Origin: Spongospora subterranea
Taxonomy: Eukaryota; Endomyxa; Phytomyxea; Plasmodiophorida; Plasmodiophoridae
Reading direction: 5' to 3'
Assembly (NCBI GenBank): GCA_900404475.1
Contig: OUQQ01000427.1
Span: 1-18,011, forward strand
Length of the DNA: 18,011 bases
How positions within the stretch are numbered: position 1 is the first letter of the stretch; each line of letters starts with the position of its first letter. The position numbers and the translations under genes were made by a program. Of the stretch, positions 9,298 through 17,005 are shown piece by piece. The notes under the pieces were generated by a model. The model had not been told where the DNA came from, did not search any database, and worked only from the letters and a program-made list of their open reading frames with translations.

Positions 9298-10082
9298 ATG
9301 ACCATACTCAGGTGTAAAGTGGTTATCGTTGGCGATCCTCGTGTCGGCAAAAGTGCATTGACCCAATGCTTCCATAGCAACCTATACCCGAAGAACTACA
9401 TCATGGTATGAAGAAGCGCTTCAGATTGATTTGATCTACTGATCTCATCAGGCGAAATCGTGATAATTAGACATTAGGGGTCGATTTCTGTGTGAAAGCG
9501 GTGCCGATTCCAGGGAGCGGCAATACGGTTGAATTGTTCGTGTTCGATATGTCGGGTGAAGATATGTATCAGGACCTCCATCACCATTGTGTACTGATCA
9601 GCCCCGTCGCAATCTCCATCGATGATTGAAAATAACAATCTGAATAGTGGAATGTGGCCAACGTCATCCTCGCCGCATTCGACGTCACCTCGCGCCAATC
9701 GTTCGACAACGCCAAGGTGTGGGTCAACAGGGTTAGAGAATACACCAAAAACCCCAAGCTGAAAGGTGTTCAATTACCCGATTTCATCCGATGACCAAAT
9801 GCTAAAAATAAATCTAGGATTATTGGTTGGGTGCAAATCCGATCTCAAGGAATTCTCGGATATCTCGATCAAAGAGGCAACCGAACAAGCGAATTCGATC
9901 GGGCTAGAATATATGGAATGTTCCGCGGTTGGTATCGCTTGATACTGGTCGTGAACTGAACCTAAACCCCCCCTGAAATCTAGGCCGCCGGGAAGAATAT
10001 CGATTCGCCGTTCCTCTTCGTTGCCAACAGTTTCCACGAGAACTATGAACACATGTTGGACGAACTATCTAATGAACTATAA
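9298..10082 (+). CDS. IFT27: Intraflagellar transport protein 27, small Rab-like GTPase (184 aa)
   Basis: IFT27 is a Rab-like GTPase of the IFT-B complex; with IFT25 it helps move cargo, including BBSome cargo, in cilia. Five exons are placed: 9298-9405, 9471-9590, 9648-9765, 9818-9927, 9984-10082. The introns are 65, 57, 52 and 56 nt. The joined frame gives 184 aa against 186 in human. Motifs: P-loop GDPRVGKS (residues 12-19); the IFT27-typical segment VDFCVKAVPIPGSGNTVELF; DMSGED at G3; FDVTSRQSFDNA; CKSDL at G4, where most GTPases have NKxD; ECSA at G5. The start ATG sits four codons before the conserved core, as in the family. Donors include GTATGA and GTTGGT. The gene ends 7 nt before the convergent gene on the other strand. 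Identification rests on remembered family sequence, and the whole length matches. Confidence 0.93.
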
Positions 10083-10089
10083 TTGTTCA

Positions 10090-10369
10090 TCAATCCGTGT
10101 GTGTTTCGAATATCGCCCATCCCACAGAACTCGTCGGTTGCATCTCCAACGGCACTTCATCTTCAGGTTCTTTGACGCGCGACGCCCCCTGTTCGATTCT
10201 GATGATGTAGCCGACGAATTTCATCTTCCGATGGGAGTGAATGTGTCCCCGTTGTTTCCGAATGAACAAAAACAGACGTCGACGAAGGTCCCATGTGCAC
10301 ATCTGTACCAGTTTCGTCGTTCCATTCGGTCTGTCGTGCAACTTGATCAATAAAGGGTTCTGGCGCCAT
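10090..10369 (-). CDS. Small two-exon orphan gene, about 76 aa
   Basis: Not recognised. Exon 1 is 10369-10274 (MAPEPFIDQVARQTEWNDET...) and exon 2 is 10224-10090 (MKFVGYIIRIEQGASRVKEP... ending WAIFETHTD). The proposed intron is 49 nt (10225-10273; donor GTTTTT, acceptor GGAAG). A donor 24 nt earlier (GTGCAC) would also keep the frame and give 68 aa. The protein is acidic, with a run of Glu/Asp near the C-terminus (KEPEDEVPLEM). Its stop lies 7 nt from the stop of IFT27, tail to tail, and its ATG overlaps the ATG of the plus-strand gene at 10368. An alternative is that only one of the two is a real gene. No family is proposed. Confidence 0.45.
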
Positions 10370-10387
10370 GCAACTTGATCAAAGGGC
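10338..10387. repeat. Short direct repeat at the divergent start codons
   Basis: TGCAACTTGATCAATAAAGGG (10338-10358) recurs as TGCAACTTGATCAAAGGG (10369-10386). The two copies lie on either side of the overlapping ATG codons of the two small orphan genes, so a local duplication has shaped the first codons of one or both. Confidence 0.8.
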
Positions 10388-10722
10388 TGTATGGCGGCAG
10401 AAGCGTGACGACCCGCCCCATCTCAACACACTGCTCAACTATGCAGCACACTCCATGATCGACCAGCAACAATCAGTGATTTTGAGATCACCCGAAAAAA
10501 CTAATTGAGATCTGTTCGATGATACAGAAAAGCATATCGATGTAGGCACCGATTAAGAATAATTCAGGAGGTTCAGCTGACATTGACAGCCAAAACATAC
10601 GGTTGTACCGTCAATGCAAATTATGGAATTTCCTGGGAGAGATCACCAAGAAGAATGGGTCTTTCAGCAAACGGGACGGGGCATTGAACGTGATTTACGG
10701 ATTTGGTGAAAATGAACGCTGA
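10368..10722 (+). CDS. Small two-exon orphan gene, about 94 aa
   Basis: Not recognised. Exon 1 is 10368-10475, from GCCATGC (MQLDQRAVWRQKRDDPPHLN), and exon 2 is 10546-10722 (APIKNNSGGSADIDSQNIRL... ending IYGFGENER). The joining intron is 70 nt (donor GTGATT, acceptor GATGTAG) in phase 0. Both exons have natural protein composition, and the intron contains stops in the same frame. The protein is basic at its start and has no signal peptide. The 3' end could continue: a phase-0 donor at AAC/GTGATT near 10689 and an acceptor near 10760 would give a different tail. It sits between IFT27 and CFAP45, which is at best a hint of a ciliary role. Confidence 0.42.
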
Positions 10723-10953
10723 TTTGTCCCCCTAATCTTGGGCGGTTTGATGGAGAAATAGCTCCAAGATGACGCAGACGGCGATACTAATGTGATGTGA
10801 TGGATCGCTGCAAATAATGTTCACGCTCATCAACAGGCGACGATTTTATTCATCCAACAATAATGTGTGTCCGATGATTGACGAGATTGGGTTTTTCAGC
10901 ATCGATCATGCCATGGAGGGAGTCTGCATTATCTGAGAGTATGGTCCCGTTAG

Positions 10954-12881
10954 TCAATTGGCCATCCATCGTAATTTCAATAAATCAATCACCTTGAACG
11001 ATTTCAGTTCCGCCTGATATTTCGGGGGGACGCCCGCCTTCTTCAGCTCCAAAAGCTTCTCCTTGCGGATCGACTCCAGTTTCTTTCGCTCGGCGATCGC
11101 ATTGCGTCGCGTCACCTGTTTCCACAAACTCACTATGACTGGGATCGGTCTCGACGACGGTTTTCAAACCTCGCCAAGATCGATCACTTTCGCCCGATCC
11201 ATACGGCGCGCCTCTAAATCGGCAATCTGCTCGCTTAGAACACTAAGAAGATCAGCGATTCAGCTACAGGTCCTGAATCGATAAAAGATCAATGAGTTTA
11301 CTGAGCGTAATCGGCGCGTTTCTTCCGCTCTTCGACATCGCGAATTTTATCGGCTTTCTCCTGTGTAAAACTAGTGTAAAACATCGGGTCAAATTGAATA
11401 TATCATAGTCGGAACCTGCTCCTCGAAAATGTTCAACATCTTCTGGAAGTGTTCGCGTTCTTTATGCGCCTGTTCGATCATCTTCCTCTCTTTCTCCATT
11501 CTCTGGAACTCTCTGGCCGCCGCCAGCTCCTTCTGAACCTGCGAATGCTTTTGAGCGTTCTGCGCTTGCTGAGCGCGCCATTTCCTCTCGGTGTCTTCAT
11601 ACGCCCGACGCGCTCGTAGAGCGTCGATTTCGGCCTAGAACAGAACGGTTCAGATGTCTCAGCGAATTTGACCGTTCAATTCATGACCTGGTGATCGTTG
11701 GCTTTCTCGCGCGCCTCTCGTAGCTTCTTCTTCTCCTTCTCTTTGGCGTCGTTGATCTTGGCCAGCTGCTCGTCTCGGGCGATCTCCCGTTGCTCCTTGT
11801 CCTTCAGATAGGCGGCGATCTTCAGGTCCTCTTCCTGATCGGCCTGAGGTGCCACATTCCTTCGTCAATCCAATTCTTCCCCCCTGATCCAGTCCAATCC
11901 CCTTTTGATTAAACGAACCTGTTTCCGTCGCGCCTTTTCCCTCATTTGCTCTTGATTAGCGGCCACAATCTCAGCCAGCAGAGCCGCACCGCTCTTCTGT
12001 TTCCGTTGTTTCTCCTCCTCAACGTGTTTCTCTCTGGCGATCGCCTGCTCCAACAACTGCATTCCTTCCTGCGCTTTCATTTCCTTCTCTCTCAGACGTG
12101 TTTTCTCCCGTTCCTGCATTTGATTAACGATCATCTTCGCCCCTGCCGCGTCCCGTTATTCCTCTCAACCCAACGAGATCCTGTCACCGACCACCCAAAC
12201 TCACCTTTCTTCCTTTCTGCAATCGCCTGGCGATCATGGGCCCTCTGTTTGTGAATCCCTTTCTGCCGCTCGTACCTGAGTGCCAGGGCGCGATTCAGTC
12301 GACATATATCGGTGTCGAGCACCAGATGGCTCTATTATCCCTCACTCCATCATCATGTCCAACAGCTGTTCCTGTTCCTCGTTCTCCTTCTTGATCTGCG
12401 CCGCCTGTTGTGCCTGTTTATCCCTGATCGTGACGCATTTCGCATACAGCACCATCTGGTTCATCCGCTTCACATCGTCGTGTTGTTCATCTTCCGCCTG
12501 TTTACACTTCTTCAAAAGCGCCTCCTTGGCTCTGGCGTCTTCCACATCCAATTCCGACAGTTCGCTGCTCTGCAAAACCTCAAATCTCACTCATTACGAT
12601 CTCCACTTCCTTCGTTGTGTTCACCAAACCTGTGATTTTCTTAGGAATTCCAATTCCATCATACGAGCTTTCCTCGCTTTCGCCTTCGCCTGTCGTGCTT
12701 GTCGCGCCTCCTCGGCCTCATTCTTCAGCCGTAATTTATCGTTGATCGACAATATCACGCTGGATTCTTTCAGCCGGACCAGATCATCAGCCGATAAAAC
12801 GATCGTATTACTATCAGCGTAGATCGTGGTCGGATCTGATTTGATCTTCTGTAATACGGCCGATGATATCACCGACGCCAT
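10954..12881 (-). CDS. CFAP45: Cilia- and flagella-associated protein 45, nine exons (479 aa)
   Basis: CFAP45 (CCDC19) is a coiled-coil microtubule inner protein of the axonemal doublets, in the trichohyalin-plectin-homology group. Exons: 12881-12630, 12569-12346, 12275-12205, 12142-11919, 11843-11688, 11634-11416, 11360-11302, 11242-11170, 11115-10954. Introns are 60, 70, 62, 75, 53, 55, 59 and 54 nt. The joined protein is 479 aa (human about 551). Family landmarks: LSADDLVRLKESSVIL near residue 33; a segment NQMVLYAKCVTIRDKQAQ; LLDMMMEYERQKGIHKQRAH spanning exons 2-3; the long charged helices of exons 4-6; and the C-terminal LESIRKEKLLELKKAGVPPKY. ATG 12881 starts the conserved N-terminus (MASVISSAVLQKIKSDP). 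The last 10 residues lack a clear match, so a further intron at 10986 is possible. Almost the whole protein is Glu/Lys/Arg/Gln-rich helix. Confidence 0.95.
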
Positions 12882-12969
12882 GGTGAATTTGGGTAATTGC
12901 TTGCCAAGATATCAAATACCGGGTCGATTGGATCAATTCGGTACAAGATCGCTGTCTAAGAGGAATAAT

Positions 12970-13383
12970 TTATTGGTTAGGTGCGTCTTGAGATTGCTGA
13001 TTCGGTTTCCAATAGGATTCAAGATCTTGGTCAAGGGACTCCTTTGACGCCGACGATTGGCGTGAGTTGGTCCGTTTTACGTCGGCCTGATTACTATTGA
13101 CCCATGTCTTATGGTGATGGATGGGCGGAGCTCCTCTACCGCGACCCCCTCGTCCTCGCCCACGCCCTCTGCCAGCGAAACCTCCATGCGAAAATCCTCT
13201 GCCTCCTCCCCTACCTCGGCTAGATCTGCGAGTGCTGACCGGGGATATCGTTGGGGTTGGGACGGAATCGCCAAATTTCTCACGGCGCTTACTGATGACT
13301 TTTGACGGGGGGAGCGAGGACGTTGAAGCAGAATATACAGCCGTCAATGTGGTCGACGAATCGAAGACGACGCCACGAACCAT
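12970..13383 (-). CDS. Small RGG-rich protein with CHTOP/ALYREF-like C-terminus (137 aa)
   Basis: The protein has a Ser/Thr-rich N-terminal third, a central Arg/Gly region (about residues 55-90, e.g. RGRGRGRGGRGRGAPP) and a C-terminal segment KESLDQDLESYWKP. This resembles the LDxxLDxYM/W motif that ends CHTOP (Friend of PRMT1) and ALYREF/Yra1, where it binds the UAP56/Sub2 helicase in mRNA export. RGG runs are usual targets of arginine methyltransferases. No RRM is seen, which favours a CHTOP-like over an ALYREF-like protein. The chosen ATG (13383) directly follows GTGTTCCAG, a good splice acceptor, so an upstream exon may exist and the true N-terminus may be missing. The gene lies 88 nt upstream of the CFAP45 start, on the same strand. 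The functional link is an inference from composition and a short motif. Confidence 0.55.
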   Translation of the reverse strand: MVRGVVFDSSTTLTAVYSASTSSLPPSKVISKRREKFGDSVPTPTISPVSTRRSSRGRGGGRGFSHGGFAGRGRGRGRGGRGRGAPPIHHHKTWVNSNQADVKRTNSRQSSASKESLDQDLESYWKPNQQSQDAPNQ

Positions 13384-13496
13384 CTGGAACACCAATGTTA
13401 TGGCGGATCAATAATACAAATGGTTCTTTTAACAAATGATTGAACACTGTCATAGTGTATATACATCACTGTGTGTGATCATGGGCACCGCCAACA

Positions 13497-13746
13497 GTCA
13501 GAGGAAACGGGCTCCGCCATCAGTCTGAGGAAACGGGCTCCGCCATCAGTCTGAGGAAACGGGCTCCGCCATCAGTCTGAGGAAACGGGCTCCTCCATCA
13601 GTCTGAGACTCTGAGGAAACGGGCTCCGCCATCAGTCTGAGGAAACGGGCTCCGCCATCAGTCTGAGGAAACGGGCTCCTCCATCAGTCTGAGACTCTGA
13701 GGAAACGGGCTCCGCCATCAGTCTGAGGAAACGGGCTCCGCCATCA
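13497..13746. repeat. 26-bp minisatellite with 86-bp higher-order unit
   Basis: Nine tandem copies of a 26-bp unit (GTCTGAGGAAACGGGCTCCG followed by CCATCA) fill this segment with almost no divergence. Units 1-4, 6, 7 and 9 are 26 bp. Units 5 (13601-13634) and 8 (13687-13720) are 34 bp because of an 8-bp insertion (GAGACTCT). Units 4 and 7 share the variant CTCCTCC. Units 3-5 and 6-8 therefore form two identical blocks of 26+26+34 = 86 bp. The high identity suggests recent expansion. A related single core (GAAACGGGCTCCGCC) occurs at about 13917-13931. Confidence 0.97.
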
Positions 13747-13944
13747 GCTGGAAAAAACAGGAAAAAAAACTCGTAAAACCCAGTTTGTCTCGTCGTAAAG
13801 CACCTGGAAACTCTTAGAAAAGAAAACAAAAAAATGGTGAATTAGATAAATGAAATCTGTTCAGAGTTATTTTCTGGCCACTCATAATCCCAACGTCTTG
13901 GCCGTCTTGAGACTGGGAAACGGGCTCCGCCTCTGTCTGAACCG

Positions 13945-14520
13945 CGTCGCGATATAAAGGAAATACGATCCGGAGACGAGTGGAAGACCACAAGGTGCTG
14001 TAAAATATGTCAACTTCGAGTATTCGGTAATGCCGTTTGTTTCTTTTGTCTCTGATTAACGCTCCCAGAGTTTTATGAACGACGTTCTCCGTGAACATCT
14101 GGACCAATTGATTACCTCGACGACATCTTGATCTACTCTGAGAACGCGTTGCTTGATGGTTCGACTAGTATTGACCAGGTTGCGTTTAGCTCACTTGTTT
14201 GTGCACTCGATGTTGGATATTTTCACATTATCGTTTGTGATTAACAACGCTAGCCGGTTTCGCCGATTGACAACCTGATTCTCATGTTGTGCCCACCACA
14301 ATCACGAATGTTTTCATGATTTCGTAACGTGTCTAAACTGAAGGTAGTTTCTGGAAAGGATCTGTGTTTTCGTCATGTTGAAGGAACACATTCTCATCAT
14401 CTGAACGATTCTGTCCATATTGGAAACCACCTGTGAGCTCTGATCACCGCTCGAGCACCAACGCCCTTGAAACCGTCAGCAACTTGGCCCTCATTTTATC
14501 GTAGTGTTTATTTAGGTTCC
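13945..14520 (+). pseudogene. Decayed Ty3/Gypsy reverse transcriptase fragment
   Basis: Short pieces of a Ty3/Gypsy reverse transcriptase follow one another on the plus strand in three frames: IRSGDEWKTT (about 13966-14000), FEYSVMPF (about 14014-14040), FMNDVLREHLDQL (14072-14110), YLDDILIYSEN with the catalytic Asp pair (14113-14147), and MVRLVLTRLRLAHLFVHS (14157-14210). Further on, FYRSVYLG (about 14498-14520) may come from the segment that normally precedes RNase H. Several frameshifts and stops show that it is dead. It is in the opposite orientation to the integrase relic at 7763-9170 and separated from it by host genes, so it is a separate insertion. Confidence 0.8.
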
Positions 14521-14591
14521 TCCATTTACCGATAAACCCCAACCCATCGTGACTTTTATTGCCGAATCGCACGATCTGGGAGGATTGTAGT

Positions 14592-16304
14592 TTATGTTGT
14601 TTTAATCCATGGATGATTCAACAGCTGTCTCGATGTGGGCCTGGTTCTCGGGTCACGAACCAGACATTGCCGGCAGAAGTCCATGGCCATCTCCGACAGG
14701 TTCGACGGTATCGCCGGGATCCGATCCGATTGCGATAACGCCCAGAGGACCTGATACTGATCCATATCGGGATCCCACGGTCGTCGTCCTGATCCCATCT
14801 CGATTATCGTACAGCCCAAGCTCCAGATATCACAGCTCGGTCCATATCTGTCCAGGAATCAGATCACGCCCTATTCTAACGCGTATTCACTTTCACCAAC
14901 CCGTTCTCCACAAGCGCTTCTGGCGCCATCCAGCTCGGTGTCCCACAGACCGTATTCGACGCCAGATCGTCGACCTCGCACGCGTCTTGCAGTAATCGAG
15001 CGGCACCGAAATCCGCTAGCTTCACCACGCCCTGACCAGACACGAGGATATTGCTCCCTTTGATATCGCGATGGATAATCCCATGATCGTGTAAATACTC
15101 CAGACCGTACAGTATCTGGCAAAACGATGGACATGGCCAACGACCTCGGTAAGTTTTCCTTGAGTAAACCGACCTGGCAAGTGTAGTTCTGGATCAGGGA
15201 CTCAGGGAGAGGGCCATATTCTCGAACGACCTGGTAAAGGGATCCACCCGAGACCAGCTCCATGAAGATGTACAGACACGAACGGGCGTGATCGATACGG
15301 GTCCCGATGAACCTCACGATATTGTCGTGGGTCAGCAGGCGAATGACGGTGATCTCGTTGCACAGTTTACTGATCTGGAAAGTGTTCAAGATCAGGGGCG
15401 ATTAGGCCAAGGGGAGAGCGCGATCACTGCTCAACCGTCTGATCGATCGCCCCGTTCTTCTTGCACCTGATGGACGGGCGAATCGGGATCTGTTTGATCG
15501 CCAATCGCGATCCGGTATTGACGTCAATTGCCTAAAAAACCCGGAGAGATCGATATCGCGAATCCGAACATTGAACAACGGGCCCGAAATTACTTCGAAA
15601 ACGCAACCGAACGCACCCTCACCCAATACTCGGCCACGAAGCCATTCCGCTGGAACACCCTGTGGCAAACGAATTACCGACTCCATGCGCCACATTTGAT
15701 CACGACAATCACCTCGTTACAAAATCGTAAAACATCAATGATATCCATAATCTATCGCAATCATTGTGAATCTCGGCGAATTTGGTTGAGTTCTGGGTTG
15801 ACCTGAATCGTGTTCGGTTGGGTCTCGATGGCGATTCCCGATTTCCTGGCGACGACCGTCTGACCAACAGGTCCAGACACGAGCCCAAGACGATAGGTCA
15901 ACGCGTTCGAGTCGAAATAGGCGATACGATCGCCGACCGATAGCGGCTCCCCGATGTGGATGGCGATCAAGGTCAACGCCAGTTGCTCATTGATCTCATC
16001 GCCCACAATCTGTAATCGGACGCCACCTGGTCGGAAAAACAATAGCAATTAGGTTTGCGAACGAAACTTCCCGGCCACGATCACCTTCGCGTTCAGATCG
16101 CGACCAATCCAATATAACACGTCGATGCGATTGGTTTTTGATCCCGATTTCGGCGAGTTGCGTGTCGTCCATCAACAGTATCTCGTCGATGGAGATGTGC
16201 TGGTTCTGTAGGATGGTGGAGTACTGCCCTAGCCCCAGATCCCTGATCCAGGCGTCCATCGATTTCCTCGGTAGAGGATCCAGACCGGGAGCGGCGGTGG
16301 TCAT
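14592..16304 (-). CDS. SAM-domain MAP kinase kinase kinase, STE11 type (438 aa)
   Basis: A serine/threonine kinase of the STE11/MEKK group, which phosphorylates MAP2Ks. Eight exons: 16304-16085, 16026-15803, 15751-15713, 15659-15594, 15531-15436, 15374-15174, 15115-14901, 14847-14592. Introns are 58, 51, 53, 62, 61, 58 and 53 nt. Residues about 14-70 form a SAM domain ([36 protein letters not shown]). Residues 74-148 are a linker of unknown fold, in the place where fungal Ste11/Byr2 have a Ras-association domain. The kinase shows GEGAFGCV (174-181), AIK with Lys196, helix-C Glu222, HRD (297-299), DFG (317-319), the activation-loop segment [10 protein letters not shown] and DIWSLGCT. It ends just after HPWIKTT, with no C-terminal tail. 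Exon 3 is only 39 nt and is proposed to keep intron sizes normal; one longer intron is the alternative. The order SAM then kinase suggests a Ste11-like role. Confidence 0.92.
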
Positions 16305-16680
16305 GATGTGAACAACGACCCCGGTTGTTAGTGATCGAGTACACACATCATAGAGCTCGCAATGATCTCCTCACTATACCAATCGCATCGTCAACATTCC
16401 TTCTGACGCTTGAAGCGGGTACCAGTTCTGCTGATCCCTTTCCCAATTGATAGTCGTTCAAACCAAAAACAAATTCGCGAACAGTTTGTTGTACAACTTT
16501 AGGGGTTTCATTGATGGAATATGAAGAAATGACAAATCGCAGTATGAACACACTCCTGTTCGAATCTCGCAATAATGTGTGTTCGCTCCTTCTTGATATT
16601 GTTTGCGACAACAATTCCAGAGTGCATTAGGCAGAATTAGAATAGAGAAAATCGGGAGTCGTGCCAGCGCATTCCATTGA
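16305..16680. other. Intergenic region upstream of the kinase gene
   Basis: This separates the kinase start (16304, minus) from the possible plus-strand gene at 16681 and is a candidate shared promoter region. A minus-strand frame (16573-16348) has moderately protein-like sequence (NETPKVVQQTVREFVFGLND) and could be the last exon of a minus-strand gene, with a possible GTAAGA donor at about 16734. I could not find a consistent start, so I do not call it. Confidence 0.35.
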
Positions 16681-17005
16681 ATGAAAGCCACGTCCCCCAA
16701 AAAACCCGGCGCCCAAACATCCCCAACGAGTCTTACCCGAAAGAGCTGTTGTTCGTATCGAGTCAAGGATCGTCGGGTCGATGGGATATCAGGGCGCCGG
16801 GCCAAGTGTGGAAAACATATGTATGAAATATTCGATGTTCTCCTCAGATTGCCGACTGATGTCTCATAGTGGCAATAGTCTGGTGATACAGACAATTAAG
16901 GCGATAGTCTATGGCCATCTATCAATAACCGTTTACAGCTTGAAAGAAGCCGGTTTGTCAGATATGTCATCTGGTGAATCCGACAATGAAGGGGATTGTG
17001 TATGA
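16681..17005 (+). CDS. Possible two-exon small gene, 91 aa
   Basis: Not recognised. Exon 1 (16681-16820) starts at an ATG and encodes a basic, Ser/Thr/Lys-rich segment (MKATSPKKPGAQTSPTSLTR). Exon 2 (16870-17005) encodes NSLVIQTIKAIVYGHLSITV and an acidic end (SSGESDNEGD). The intron is 49 nt with donor GTATGA and acceptor CTCATAG, and it removes two in-frame stops. Basic start, hydrophobic helical middle and acidic tail might suit a small nuclear or histone-fold-like protein, but this is a guess. It would be divergent from the kinase gene, with 376 nt between the starts. A competing minus-strand reading with a GTAAGA donor overlaps exon 1. Confidence 0.35.

Noticed and set aside
9298..10082. 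Frameshifted or pseudogenised small GTPase
   Set aside because: All frame changes and stops fall within short GT-AG introns, and the joined exons give a full-length IFT27.
10861..11017. Plus-strand reading MIDEIGFFSIDHAMEG continuing to NFNKSITLNDFSSA
   Set aside because: Its right part lies opposite the last exon of CFAP45 (minus), and it carries an in-frame TGA. No splice path joins it to the gene at 10368.
12280..12822. 180-codon plus-strand open frame rich in Cys, Ser and Phe
   Set aside because: It is the antisense of CFAP45 exons 1 and 2; Glu/Lys-rich coiled coils commonly leave long open frames on the other strand.
13121..13414. Pro/Arg-rich plus-strand frame (GGAPLPRPPRPRPRPLP)
   Set aside because: This is the antisense of the RGG-encoding exon; the RGG protein has the better start, tail motif and context.
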